NCBI GenBank assembly: GCA_949128115.1
Contig: OX421965.1
Span: 6,452,753 to 6,516,752, forward strand
Direction of reading: 5' to 3'
Source of the DNA: Anaspis maculata
Lineage: Eukaryota > Arthropoda > Insecta > Coleoptera > Scraptiidae
DNA length: 64,000 nt
The notes under the pieces: generated by a model
Databases searched by the model: none
What the model was told of the DNA's origin: nothing
The model's input: the letters and a program-made list of their open reading frames with translations, nothing else
Part shown: positions 23,058-36,300 of the stretch, piece by piece
Position numbering within the stretch: the first letter of the stretch is position 1
Layout of the letters: every line of letters begins with the position of its first letter
Program-made: the position numbers and the translations under genes

Positions 23058-24868
23058 CAGGGTGATCAAAAATTCAAAAACTCCAATTCATGAACCAAAA
23101 GAGTTGGAGTCATGAAAATCAGCATGTAGGTTCACAATTGAATGCTCATCAAGTCAAAACAAGCCGCGTCTGAATATCTTCAGCCATTTCTAAAATATTT
23201 TGAATTTAGCGGTCGGTTTCATGGAAATGGAGATTTCTCAATATATCAGTGATTTTTCAAGATATTTGGATGAAATTTTTCATCTCCACAAAGAATGACC
23301 TCATGAATAAATGTGATGTGTTGTCACTGTCCCCGCCTACTATTTTCGAAAATATGTCTGTCAACTGGTTCTTTCCTTATAGCCGCCATCTTGAATTCGT
23401 TCATTATGGAGTGAGTGGGAAATCGATTGGAACATGTAGTAATGTTCATAGTCAATGGGTATACTAAATGGAAACATTAAACGTTCTCAGTGAGTAACAT
23501 CTCTTAATTGCATGACCATTCCATAAGGAAATTTAGATCCATTTTTACTAGTTTTACAGCACTTTGGCGCTTACCACGACCGAAATATCCACTGTAAAGA
23601 TGAATATGGGGATTTCAAATCATCCAATATCTTGTTCGAGATGAATTACAGAACCATTTTCACTCTTCATCAGTCACTTCTGAAATATAACGAATATATC
23701 ACAAAAATGGGATAAGTTTGGGAGATTTGTTTATTTGATGAATTTTTCGTTTTTGACTCTTCGTTTCTTCTGGCGATGGGACAATTTCGGTATTAGAGAC
23801 TATTTTCAGATATGCACAAGAGTGCTGAACAGATCAAACAAGATGATGGATTGTTTTGAAGCCCCATATTCATCTTTACAATGGTCATTTTGGTCGTGGT
23901 GATCCCCGAAGTGCTATGCGTGCTTTCCACCTAGCCTCAAGTTCGGTACACCTACCATTTACGCATGTGCGGGTTCCAAACGGTGCTTTCCATCTACGTG
24001 TTTCTACTCGGTTCTGCGCCGTTCATTGGATCACGTAAAATTTTGTGCCACACCATGGAACATGTGCCGTCTGGTGGTATTTGTACCGTCTAGGTGGAAA
24101 GCACCCTATAAAACCCGTAAAAATAGGTAGGTAGGCGGAGACAATGGGTGCTTTCCACCTAGACGGTACAAATACCACCAGACGGAACATGTTCCACGAT
24201 TGGGTACACCTAAATGGAAAGCACCGGCATCGTTGACCGACGCGACATCTCTGGTCTGGAGGCGAAAGATGACTATGGCATTCAGAAATAAATAATAAAT
24301 GGCAGCGTAAATCTTGATCGATCGTACGTTATCCCTGCAGAGACATAAAATAAATCACGGATGCATGGATGAAACGACACAGAGAGAGACATATGACAAC
24401 GGAGTGCTGGATTACAGCTGACGGTACGTCATTTGTCGCATCCGTTTCCGGTGTGCCTTCCGACGGCACAAAGTTTTAGGTGATCCACCGGACGGCACAA
24501 AACCAGGTAAGAACACGTAGATGGAAAGCACCGTTTGGAACCCGCACGTGCGCAAATGGAAGGTGTATCAAACTTGGAGCTAGGTGGAAAGCACCCAATG
24601 GCACCGTATCAAATTTCATTTCATAAGGTCATTCTTTGTGGAAATAGAAAATTTCATCCGAATATCTTGAAAAATCACTGATTTATTGGAAAATGTCCAT
24701 TTCCATGAAACCGACCACTAAATTCAAAATATCTCAGAAACAGCTGAAGATATTTGGACGCGCCTGGTTTCAACTTGATAAGCATTGAATTGTGAACCTA
24801 CATGCTGATTTTCATGACTCCAACTTTTTTGGTTCATGAGTTGGAGTTTTTGCATTTTTGATCACCCT
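23058..24868. mobile_element. Nested foldback element A (CAGGGTGATC end)
   Basis: Starts CAGGGTGATCAAAAA at 23058 and ends GATCACCCT at 24868. The outer arms of about 250 bp match in inverse orientation, including AACTCC.ATTCATGAACC and GTGAACCTACATGCTGATTTTCATG. A further inner inverted match (about 23580-23650 with 23835-23905) marks the original centre near 23745. A different MITE interrupts the right half. The terminal G of the right end is missing. Confidence 0.85.
23918..24596. mobile_element. Nested MITE with TGCTTTCCACCTAG ends
   Basis: The ends are GTGCTTTCCACCTAGC and its inverse GCTAGGTGGAAAGCAC, with arms of about 90 bp. Inside is a second palindrome (24057-24195; CCGTCTGGTGGTATTTGTAC / GTACAAATACCACCAGACGG) with the same GGTGCTTTCCACCTAG motif, so a relative has inserted into, or duplicated within, the first. 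Confidence 0.8.
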
Positions 24869-24871
24869 ATA

Positions 24872-27800
24872 CAGGGTGGTCCTCGTTTTATGTCATTAAA
24901 TTCAAGGATCAATAGAAAATGAAAAATGAAGGGGACTTTCTCCAGAAAACATATTTGAGAAATGCCTAATAACAGAGATACAGCCCTTCAAAGTTGAAAA
25001 TAAATAATCGTTTTTTTCGCAAAACTTTTGAACCATTCAACCGATTTCATTCAAAATAGAACCAAAGGTTCACTGAAGTTATCCCCTGTCGAACAATCAT
25101 AACAATTTCCATAAAAAAGTTTCAGGGGCTTAGACATTAGGGGGTGACCCTACTTTCCCCCCCCTATTTTTCGGTGGCCGGACAATTCTTCGCGCGGACA
25201 ATTCTTCGCCGGACAATTCTTCGCGGGGAACTTTGGAGCTCTTATGAGGCCTGGTGTGATTGTGATATTCAGAGCCCCATCCCCCACTAAGTTTTAACGT
25301 AGAGTTTCAAGCCTTGCTGGGCCCCCTTGTCTCTACAAGTGTCGTTTGGGGTCTTGATGAACCCCCTTGGGTATCTCCAAATTTTCTGGATATTTGCTTT
25401 GCCCTTATGCCTTGGACGGCTTCTCAGAGCCCTATTAGCCCCCCCTGTCTTCTTGTTGCATTTTTAGCCCTGCTGAACCCCTTTTTCATTATTTTGGTTT
25501 TCAATGCTCTAGTAAGCTCCTGTGAGTCTTTATGTATTGGTTGAAGTCCTATAGGGCCCCCTTTGTGTCTTTTAGTGTCATTTGGAGGCCTAGTGAGCCC
25601 CACCAGGCCTTCTTGCGATTTTTAGAGCCCTATTCTAACTTGTGTTCTACATCGAAGCATTTCAAGCCCTGCTGAGCCCCCTTGTGTCTTAAATACCGTT
25701 TGGAGCCGTATTGCGCCCCCTTGCGTCTTCAATTATCGTTTGCAGCCCAGGTGACTCCCTTCTGATTTCTCAAAGATTCTGGAAGCTTAGAAAACTCTCT
25801 TGTGCTCCTTCCTAAGTTTCTCGGAGCCCTATATGTGCCCCCTAGTGTCTTCGTGTTTCATTTGTAGCCCTGCTGAGCCCCTTTTTCATTGCTTCAGTTT
25901 CCGTAGCTCTAGTTAGCTCCTGTGGGTCTTAATGTGTTAATTGAAGTCCTACAGGGCCCTCTTTGTGTCTCTAAGTGTCATATTTGGAGCCCTAGTGAGC
26001 CCCGCCAGGCCTTCTTGCGATTTTTAGAGCTCTATTCTCCCTTGTGCTCTACATCAAAGCATTTCAAGCCCTGCTGAGCCCTCTTGTATCTTTAAGATCA
26101 TTTGGAGCCCTATTGCGCCCCCTTGTGTCTTCAATTATCGTTTGCAGCCCAGGTGGCCCCTTCTGATTTCTCGAATATTCTGGAACCTTAGAAAGCTCTC
26201 TTTCACTTCTTTTTAGGTTTCTCGGAGCCCTATGTGGCCCCCTTGTGTTTTCATGTTTCATTTGTAGCCCTGCTGAGCTACTTTTTCATTAATTCAGTTT
26301 CCGAAGCTTTAGTTAGCTCCTGTGAGTCATAATGTGTTGGTTGAAGTCCTACAGGGCCCCCTTTGTGTCTTCAAGTGTCATTTGGAGTCCCAGTGAGCCC
26401 CGCCAGACCTTCTTGCGATTTACAGAGCCCCCTCCTCCCTTGCGTTCTACATTCGAGCATTTCAAGCCCTGCTGGGCCCCCTTGTGTCTTCAAGTACCGT
26501 TTGGAGCCCTATTGAGCCCCCTTGTGTCTTCAATTATCGTTTACAGCCCAGGTGACTCCTTCTGTTTTCTCAAGTTTCTGGAATTTCCTGGAAGCTCCCT
26601 TGTGCCCCTTCTCAGGTTTCTTGGAGCCCTATGTGGGCCCCCTGTGTTTCCATGTTTCATATAGCCCTGCAGAGCCCCTTTGTATATTGTGTCATTTTTC
26701 AAAGCTCTTGTTAGCTCCTGTGAGTCTTCATGTGTTGGTTAAAGTTCTACAGGGCCCCCTTTGTGTCTCTTAGTGTCATTTGGAGCCCTATAGTGAGCCC
26801 CGCTAAGCCTTCTCGCGATTTCCAGAGCTCTATTCTCTCTTGTGTTCTACATTAGAACATTTCAAGCTCTACTGAGCCCCCTTGTGTCTTCAAGTATCGC
26901 TTGGAGCCCTATTGAGCCCCCTTGTGTCTTTAATTATCGTTTGCAGCCCAGGTGACTCCTTCTGTTTTCTCGAGTTTCTGGAATTTTTGGAATTTCCCTT
27001 GAGCCCCTTCTCAGGTTTCTTGGAGTCCTATGTGGCCCCCTGTGTTTCCATGTTTCATTTATAGCCCTGCAGAGCTCCTTGTATATTGTGTAATTTTTCA
27101 AAGCTCTTGGTAGCTCCTGTGAGTCTTCATGTATTGGTTAAAGTTCTACAGGGCCCCCTTTGTGTCTCCAAGTGTCATTTGGAGCCCTAGTGAGCCCCGC
27201 CAAGCCTTCCTGCAATTTTCAGAGCCCTATTCTCCTTTGTGTTCTACATCAGAACATTTCAAGCACTGCTGAGCCCCCTTGTGTCTTCAAGTATCGTTTG
27301 GAGCCCTATCGAGCCCCCTTCTGTCTTTAATCATCGTTTGCAGCCCCAGTGAGCCCCGCCAGGCCTCCGTCCGATTTTTAGAGGCTTCTGCTCTCTTGTG
27401 TCTACATTGAAGCAATTCAAGCCCTACTGAGCCCCCTTGTATCTTCAAGAATTGTTTGGAGCCCTATTGAGCCCCCTTGTGTCTTCAATTCTTGTTTGTA
27501 GCCCCGGTGATCCCCTTCTGACTTAGCGATATTTCTCGCATCTAAGAAAGCTCCCTTGTGCCTTTTCAGATTTCTCAGAGCCCTATTAGGCCCCCTTATG
27601 CTTTTGTGTGTCATTTGTAACCCTGTTGAGCCCCTTTTTAACCTGTCTTTGTTTCTGTGTTCTAGTAAACTCCTGTTGCCTTCATGTGTTGATCGGAGCC
27701 CTATGGGCCCCCTTGTACCTTTAAGTGTCGTTTGGAGCCCCATTGAGCCCGTTATGCCTTTTTGTGTTACTCGAAGCCCTATCTATTTTTTTTAATAGCC

Positions 27801-28916
27801 TTGTGTCTACACTGTCGCGATTTGAGCTCCGCTAGCCCCCTTCTGTCTTAAATATTGTTGGGGGCCCTAGTGAGCCCTGCCAGGTCTTCTTGTGATATTA
27901 AGAGCCCTATCCTCCTTTGTGTCTACGTTTTAGGATTTCAAGTCCTGCTGAGCCCCCTTGTGTCTCAAAGTGTCTTTCAGAGCCCCAATAATCCCGGTCA
28001 TGCGCGGGCGCAATGCTTGCGAAGAATTGTCCGGCGAAGAATTGTCCGTGCGAAGAATTGTCCGGCGAAGAATTGTCCTGCGAAGAATTGTCCGCGCGAA
28101 GAATTGTCCGCGAAGAATTGTCCGCGAAGAATTGTCCGCGCGAAGAATTGTCCTAGCACCCTATTTTTCACCTCCCTTGTTATTTTTGGAAACTGTTTAT
28201 AATTTTGAATTCTATGTTCAATTTAGAAGAAAAAGTCACTCTTGCGAAATTTTGATTAGAGGCTTCATTTAGGAGATATTTGAGTTTGAAACTTTGGAAA
28301 ACATCCCGAAATCGCCACTTTCCAGAACCCAAATTGTTTTTTTCCTGAAAATTTCCCGTGTTTTGGAAAAAATGGTGGTTTATCAACTTAGAAACTCTAG
28401 AAAACCTATTTCAGCTGAGAAATCATGAGTTTCTTTGAATTTTAATTTTTAGACCTTTGAAAGTGGCGATTTTGGAATGTTTCCCAAAGTTTCAAACCCA
28501 AATATCTCTTAAACGAAGCCTCTAATCAAAATTTTGCAACAGTGATTTTTTCTTCAAAATTAAACGTAGAATTCAAAATTATAAACCGTTTCCAAAAATA
28601 ACTAGGGGGGTGAAAAATAGGGGGGGGGGGGAAAGTAGGGTCACCTCCTAATGTCTAAGCCCCTGAAACTTTTTTATGGAACATGTTATGATTGTTCAAC
28701 AGGGGATAATTTCAGTGAACCTTTGGTTTTATTTAAAATCAAATCGGTTGAACGGTTCAAAAGTTATGCGAAAAAAACGATCATTTATTTCCAACTTTGA
28801 AGTGCTGTATCTCTGTTATTAGGCATTTCTCAAATATGTTTTCTGGAGAAAGTCCCCTTCATTTTTCATTCTCTATCGATCCTTAAATTTAATGACATAA
28901 AAGTCGGACCATTCTG
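24872..28916. mobile_element. Nested foldback element B (CAGGGTGGTCC end)
   Basis: The outer arms, 24872-25172 and 28593-28916, pair in inverse orientation (TTCTCCAGAAAACATATTTG, TTCAGGGGCTTAGACATTAG, and GGTTCAAAAG). The right half also contains the core palindrome (centre about 28390). Removing 25173-28158 leaves an element of about 1.06 kb, the same size and plan as 52193-53283. It begins immediately after element A, sharing a CCCTATACAGGG junction. Confidence 0.88.
25173..28158. mobile_element. Foldback-like element: 14-bp arrays at ends, minisatellite core
   Basis: Flanked by identical CCCTATTTTTC (25162-25172 and 28159-28169 within one base), an 11-bp target duplication in element B. 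The left end has three copies of GGACAATTCTTCGC. The right end has nine copies of the inverse, GCGAAGAATTGTCC, with 0-2 bp linkers. The core (about 25230-28000) is a minisatellite of units near 40 bp starting GAGCCC (GAGCCCCCTTGTGTCTTCAA is common). Blocks of about ten units repeat every 400 bp or so (CAGGGCCC near 25553, 25952, 26354, 26753, 27151). No transposase or stable frame is present. TIRs built of direct repeats plus a 9-11-bp duplication are known from Drosophila Foldback, a Mutator-like group; assignment here is inference. Confidence 0.85.
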
Positions 28917-29149
28917 TATACGGCGTCTGCACGGACCGCAATCTTGGCTCCACCTCTTGGAAATGAAGGCATGGGGGGTTCATATAACATTCGTACCAAG
29001 TGGCATCGCGGAATCATCAAATGCAAGGTGGCGGTGGTATTTGGCGTCTAAAATCCGGACTAGTGTGATCCGGGATCCGGGAATGAAAGGAATAATAAAA
29101 CATGCGCCTGCTTGGCTTTCTACGCGATTATAAGTCATTGAGCGAAGTA

Positions 29150-29330
29150 AACCTCGCAACTCCATTGGCTGACAGAGTGACGTTGACATGTCTCGCGCTT
29201 TACGTCAACTTTCGCGATTACGGGCAGTTAGCGCGACAATTTCAAGTGCGACAGGTCCACGGATTTGGTCTGTCGCGCTTATGGGCTGTCGCGGTAACTG
29301 CCCGTCACCAACTTTCGCAGTCAAAAATGA
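29150..29330. repeat. Imperfect hairpin repeat
   Basis: GCAGTTAGCGCGAC near 29222-29236 pairs with GTCGCGGTAACTGC near 29288-29301, with GTCGC motifs between. It is probably a small MITE, but its boundaries are unclear. Confidence 0.45.
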
Positions 29331-29341
29331 CGGCGCCGTAT

Positions 29342-30236
29342 CGTAGAATCGAAAGGCATTGCACCGAACGTCGTAGAGCCGAAAATGACATATCCCGCGC
29401 ATGCGTTTTGCCCTTCTTACAGGAGCTCCAAAACAGTGGCTCTGGGTGGTGGCATCATTACAGAATGCAATAATGCACCATCTTAGCGGAGATATCGATG
29501 TGTGGAAATATATTCTTAGGGCGGCATTTCCATAATCCATATAGTCTGTGTATGGCACTGTAGGTCTAGTAAATATAGGTATGTACCTACCTATATCTTT
29601 GGAGTGTGAGTGTAGGTACAACCTATATTAACCAAGCCTAATATTTACTTGTATAACATCAAATCAATAGGAACGGAGGTAATTCACAACGATACTTGTG
29701 TTATGTTAATAGTTATTTAAAATGAATCCACACATACCTAAACGAGATCAGGCAAATATATATAGGTATATGTTATTGCGTAGGTAGAGGTGACTAGGTT
29801 ATATGGTTTTTGTCAGAACCAGGAGATCCGGAAGAGTCTGGAGACATTCTAGAACAGATCTCGAAAGAAATCTTCAGTCCAGAAATTTTTGTTTCATCAA
29901 CTCGGGACGCGATTTTTACCAAATATTCCTGTACGTTTAGGTAAATTCATCAGGGATTCAAAGTATACATTCACCGCATCACCTGCTGGCGTTCGTTCAG
30001 CTAATTATCCATACACAATTATCACAATATACCTACCCTATACGAGATACCTACAGTTATTTTTTTTAAAGGTCCATTGTGGTGCAAATGGCTCCATCCA
30101 CACTTCATCCTTCATCACAAGCTCCGAGTCGAGTTTCGAGCCGACTTGTTGAGCGTAATAGACTATTGAGCGTCACTGCTTCAATATGGCGCGTGTCGAT
30201 TGTACGACGTTCGGTGCTATGACTTTCGATTCTATG
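29342..30236. mobile_element. Candidate TIR element, about 0.9 kb
   Basis: GAATCGAAAGGCATTGCACC.. at 29347-29375 is matched, with a few mismatches, by the inverted copy ending TTTCGATTCTATG at 30203-30236 (34-bp ends, core GCACCGAACGTCGTA). The interior is not similar between halves. It ends only 85 bp before the start codon of the next gene, so it may supply its promoter. Confidence 0.5.
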
Positions 30237-30320
30237 CCTGGCTACCAAAATGGGCGTCTATCCTAATTTATAGGTTATGTTACTCAAAATAATACACAGC
30301 GAAGTGGAAATACGCCAAAA

Positions 30321-33300
30321 ATGTTCAACAAATCAGTTCAGAATCGTCGCAACAAGAGGCACTTGCTGGAAGACGAACCGCCGGAAAAGCAGCTCGTCTC
30401 GGACGGTGACTTGTTCATCAAGAGCTTGGCCGAAAAGCAACGGACCACCAAAACTTCCTTGGCCGAGTACGCAGCATTATTTTTTACCTAGTCAATTACA
30501 ATTAACTGGTAATCAGTTGATTAACAGCCGAGGACTCAACACCGGTTGTAACTTGTCCAATAACATTCCGGAATAATTCTGGACCGTTTCGTTCCAGACA
30601 GCTCCAGTCAAAGAAGGAGTTTTACAAGTCCACCGAGCTGGTTCCCTTGACCAGTTACGCCGCCGGGTCGAGCAGTCTGGAGCAGTTCGTGTCGGTGGCC
30701 AAACGTGCGGATGAAATCGAAAGACTCAAGTCTCTCGGACTCGGCAGCGAAGACATCGAGCTTCATTTCGACAGTAAATTGGGAAGTGAACATTTGAAGG
30801 GCAAACACAAGAACTTCAATGAAGCCGTGTTCACGGAACGTTTGGCAGAGATTGAGGATATCATCCAAAATAGCTCTGCGGCACAGAGGTAAGGTCACAG
30901 ATTCTAGAAATTTCACTCATTTAATCAGTGACCCTGGGTTCCACAAAAAAGATAATTCGAGATCAGTTGATTCGCGATTTTTGTTGTCAATTTGTAGCCT
31001 ACTGATCAATGGAAATGCTGGTTTATCCGTTAATAATGGAAAGATGATGGGTCTAGTACAGATTCCAGGCATTTTTTGTGGTTAATCACCTAGCATTTAG
31101 TGGAAAAAAGTTCAGTTAATCTGCAATCAGCCTTGATCGCTGATCATCTCTTTTGTGGAACTGACGGTGAACTTTGTAAGTCGTATCATCAAGTTCTAAA
31201 TGAATAGGTCCCTTCGTTTCGTTTTTTTTTGTGTGCGCATGTGCGGCGCGAATTTTATAGTTTCGTACACGAAAATTGACACTAAAAAATATTGTAGTGC
31301 ACTTAAAGTTCCACAAATACTTTGGTTGAATGTTAGATACCATTTTTTATATTCAAAGGAAATTTTTTATTGAAATTGAGTTCAATGATCATTTGTGGAA
31401 GTTCAGGAACAACGAAAATGGCAACAGCGCTCAAAACAAGACATTGGCGCCATTTGTCACTTGTGACAATTATGATGACACTTCTCGTTTCTACCTGATC
31501 TACATTTCATTTGCTAATGTTTTGACGAAAGAACACAACCTGTTGAAAATGGCTGTACCAAGAAGGAAGTTCAAAGGAGCTACAAAGAGATGCATTTTCA
31601 GTGTATGTAAAAGTGACAGCCAGTAGGTGGTCAGGCGGCTAGACAGAGTATGCAGCGTTGCCAAGTTTCCATATCCACACTGACAGGTGAACGAAATCAC
31701 CTGATTTTGATGATTCAAAATCTGGCGCTTTTACACATGCGCACCTGCCCAAACGAAGTAGCCTATTGGAAGTTTCAGAATTTTACTTTGTTCTGTCGAT
31801 TCCGATCCTCAAACGCCTTATAACACCCCAATAGACCATTCCACTGACGTCACGCAGCTCTGTCTTGAACAGCTGATTCGGGGCAACGTCAATCAGATGT
31901 GCGTTATCTGTCACGGAGCACGTGGGCTACGTCAGTCATGTGCGTCAGTCAGATTGGTAATATGTCAATCTGTCAGTCGGTGTCGGTGTGTGAAAGTCAC
32001 TGGTGACACAAGGTTGTGACAAACTGACACGTATAGTTGACATCATGTTGACGTTGCCCCGAATCAGCCGGTCGACACGTGCGTGTGACGTCATGTGGAA
32101 ATGGTCTATTATTTGATTAAGATATCAATCCCCATAGTTGCAGCGGTACGCTTTTTGATTCTGCATTTTGTGATACTGCAATGAAATTTGGCATATGCAA
32201 ACTACATAAAATTTCAAGTGATTTGACCCGCAGCACTAAAAAATTTGTCCATTAGGGGGCGACTGTGGGCCCCTCAAAATTTCAAGATGTCTGAATTTTT
32301 CCCATGCGCCATTCAGTACCGCCCTATCTACCGTACAGAACCTAAACAACTTTGTTCTTGACCATCATAACATTTTTTGTCATGTCAATTCCATTCTTCT
32401 TATAGAAAAAAAATAATTTCTTTGCCTGGTCAACAAAATAAAAAATATTTTTTTTTTGAACCACCAATAGATTGTTGAGTAGTTTTTGTGCGATCATCGA
32501 TGAATCCGCATCCCCTTGATTCATTTATGAAAAGAAAACTTTTGCAGTGCTATTTTTCAACAAAGGAGTGACTTCAACTTACCATTATTTTCAACATTAC
32601 CTTTTTCAATGTTTTACCTCGGTAAGTATGATTATTGTTATACTAATATACAGCTTGAAGTTCTCTTCAACGATGTGGATGGTGAAACTGCCTCAGATCC
32701 CACCTGGAAGCCGTACATAATAATTTTTCTGCAAGGCCGTCAAATTTGGCATTTTTGATTTTCTAGCGGGAGCGGCCAAAATGTCAATACACACCACTCC
32801 GCCCAAGAGCACCGGTTTGCTCTAGCGGAAAACGATATTCACGCCTAACAATTTTGCATTTTGTGATACTGAAATGAGAGTTGGTGCGAAACTACCGCAA
32901 CCGGTGCTCTTGGGCGGAGTGGTGTGTATTGACATTTTGGCCGCTCCCGGTAGAAAATCAAAAATGCCAAATTTGACGGCCTTGCAGAAAAATTAATATG
33001 CACGGCTTCCAGGTGGAATCTGAGGCCGTTTCATCATCCAAACCGTTGAAGAAAACTTCAAGCTATATATTAGTACAATAATAATCATATTTTTAGGGAT
33101 AAAACATTGAAATAGGTAATGTTGAAAATAATGATAAGTTGAGGTTACCCCTTCGTTGAAGAATAGAACAGCAAAACTTTTGTTTCCATAAATGAATCAA
33201 GGGGATGCGGATTTATCGATAATCACACAAAAACGACTCAACAATCTATTTGTGGTCCAAAAAAATATATATTTCTCGACTTGTTGACCAGACAAAGAAA

Positions 33301-36300
33301 TAATTTTTTTCTGTAAGAAGAATGGAATTGACATGACGAAAAATGTTATGATGGTCAAGAACAAAGTTGTTCAGGTCCTGTACGGTAGATAGGGCGGTAC
33401 TGAATGGTGCATGGTAAAAACACTGACATCTTAAAATTTGGAGGGGCCCCCAGTCGCCCCCCAATGGACAAATTTTTGAGTGCTGCGGGTCAAATCACTT
33501 GAAATTCTACGTAGTTGGCATATGCCAAATTTCATTGCAGTATCACAAAATGCAGAATCAGGGTCATTTTGCTAGCGAACCGCTGCAACTACCATACATG
33601 TGAGTGATTATGTGAAAAATTGGATTATTAAATAAATTGAGGTTTCTGGAATTATTTCAGGAAAAGTTTGTCATCCATTTCAGAATTTAAGTCCAGAATA
33701 TTCTGTTTTACTTCTAAATGACATGAAATGGCATAGAATGAAGAGCCTAGAAGTCCCTAATAAAATATCCGGGACATATCTGATTTTTGAAATGTATTCA
33801 TTATTCTAAAAAGAAAAGATTTTTGAGATGCCCTTGTGAATTTTTTAAAAATTTAGAAGTGTCATGCATTTCTATAATCAGGTTAACAATGCATCGATTG
33901 TGATGATGAAATACAGGTGTTTCGAAAAAAAAAAATTGCGACACCCTGTATTTGGCACGAAATGGAAAATTATATAGTCCGTTTCGCGTGAAGATCCTGT
34001 ACAAAAATGACCAAAGGGGCTAATAATTCGCTAAAATGGTAACCATGATGGTAATTATGATGTGACATGAAGTTACTGATGTAACATCAAAAATCCTGAT
34101 ATGGAAAACTCATGGTAACCGCCACAACATGCTTCATTTCAACATTTCCAACTCATCCCTAAAGAGGCTGCTGGCGTCCACCGGGGGTAGCGTCCCTTGA
34201 GGGTCGTTGGAATGAAATTTTGTCGTGGGAAGCTACATACAGCGAATTCATGCATATGTATCTGCCAAATTTATGTCAATAATATGGCCAAATAGAGATT
34301 CGCAATAAAAACTGTAAATTTTAAAAATCACGTAGCCTTTGAAATGAAAGAAATATTTGTGAAACTAAAAACGCGTTTCGAGATATTAATGCTGCTGTCC
34401 GAAAACCACATTGGAAATAATCTACTTCTTTTTCCGAAAAATGGCAATGTTGAAAATTGACCCTTTGGACACTCCTCCTTCCTTCTTTTGCACCCTGTAT
34501 ATAATGTACATTTTTAATTATGAAATTGTCCTATCCATCACCACATAGCGGAAAGAAGACCCTATCTGGCGTCGCATTCGGTTTTGAAATCGGGTAATTT
34601 TTTTCGAGATATTCAATGCAAAATTTTTGAACACCCCTATTCACTTTTGAGCAGTTTATACAGGGTGATTCATAAAACATGCTCACCCCCCATTTTTTTC
34701 GAGAATCGTTTGCAATATCGAGTCGCGGGAAAAACTGTTGAATTAACCATATATTCAAGGTCCGATTCCATAATATGCTACCAGATTTTTTTCACCAAAA
34801 CTTTCTGTACGGGGGCACCTCAAAAATTATGTCATCTAAAAGGGCTTCAAAAGTTCAATCGACAAGTGCAAAAAGTTTTGGAAAATTTCATGCGGTTTTC
34901 ATTTTATGATAGAAACAAAAACCCCAAAAAACACGTTTTCCCGTATAAAATGAGAATCTATGAGTATTTTTTCAGACTGCAAACGGCATTCAATAGAACT
35001 TATCAAAACGGTAAGTACGGCGTGTAACTCGATATGGAATGATTATTTTCAAATTTTGAGGCAACTCAATTTTACCCATTAAAATTTTGATTTCGGAAGA
35101 TCTCAAGATTATAAAATAGCCATTGCATATTGAGTTATGCATCATACTGACCGTTTTGATGAGTTCTATTGAATGCCGTTTGCAGTTTGAAAAAAATACC
35201 CATAGAATCTCATTTTATACGTGAAAACGTGTTTCGCCAGTTTTTTTTTTCGTTATGATCATGAAATGAAAACCGGTGAAATTTTTTAAAAACTTGCACT
35301 TTCCCTTTGTACTTTCAAAGCCCTTTTAGATGACATCACTCAACATTGTACAGCGTGAAAAAATTTTTACAAATTTTTGAGGCGCCTCCGGACATCCTTT
35401 GTCCGTACAGAGAGTTTTGGTGAAAAAACTCTAGTAACAAATGAAATCGGACCTCAAAGATATTGTAAACTCAGCAGTTTTTTCCGCGACTCGATATCTC
35501 AAACGGTTCTCGAGAAAATGGGGGTGAGCATGTTTCATGAATCACCCTGTATACCATGATATATCACTCGATATACTGTGTTTTTCGAAAACCGCACCAA
35601 CCTATAACTATTTTCCTATGGGATATATAGATTTGAAATTTTTATGGGGTATTTGAGACTCGATTTGAGAGCACTTTTGCTATTGTTACGAGCGGCGATG
35701 CCTGTGCAATCTGGAAACACGCGATATTTCTAGGCTCTTCCACGGCCGCAGTGTACAAATGCGCGGAGCTCTGGACATTTCTAGAGTGTGCGTGGTGGCA
35801 TTGAAATGCACGGAGACTCAAACGCCTGATCAAGACACATCTGTTCATTTTGGCGGCGGTGCCACATACCAGAACACACGGGACGCACGCTAAAGGTGTG
35901 CGATTATTCGGGAGCCACCTAGAAAACCATATGCCGGGCCACTATGGAAATTGCTGGAGGATGATGGAAAGTTCGGGAACGCTAATCGGAGGCATATAAA
36001 AGCACTGTCCTCAGTGCGACAGTCAGTTATGAATTGGAATGCGAAGTGGTAGCGAGCGGATTGAAAGTGAGTAGTAATCACAGCGACATTCCTAAGTAAA
36101 TTAATTGTTGACGTGTATTTATTGTAGTACGCAGTAATAAACAGTGTGTGTTTTGAAACGACCATCTCAATTATATTCGGACCCGTACGCGAAATACGTA
36201 ACACTATTTTTTGCGTTGATCGTAAAGCAACACTCACTTCTGCTTCTGGAAGTCCGAACCGGAAGTCTTCCGGAAGTGACATCAACTTTTGATTTTCAAA

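Larger units (their letters stand above)
22924..29064. mobile_element. Outermost of a stack of nested palindromic elements
   Basis: Its arms are 22924-23057 and 28917-29064. They share TAGTCCGGAT at the outer edges, ATGATTCCGCGATGCCACTTGG in the middle and CCGTGCAGACGCCGTA at the inner edges. Without the insertions they would form a palindrome of roughly 280 bp. Two other elements sit side by side in the centre, at a TATATA-like site. All the younger elements listed in this interval are inside this one. Confidence 0.85.

Noticed and set aside
26332..27743. Several 60-115-codon frames in the GAGCCC minisatellite, both strands
   Set aside because: Unit length is not a multiple of three and no frame persists; repeat artefacts.
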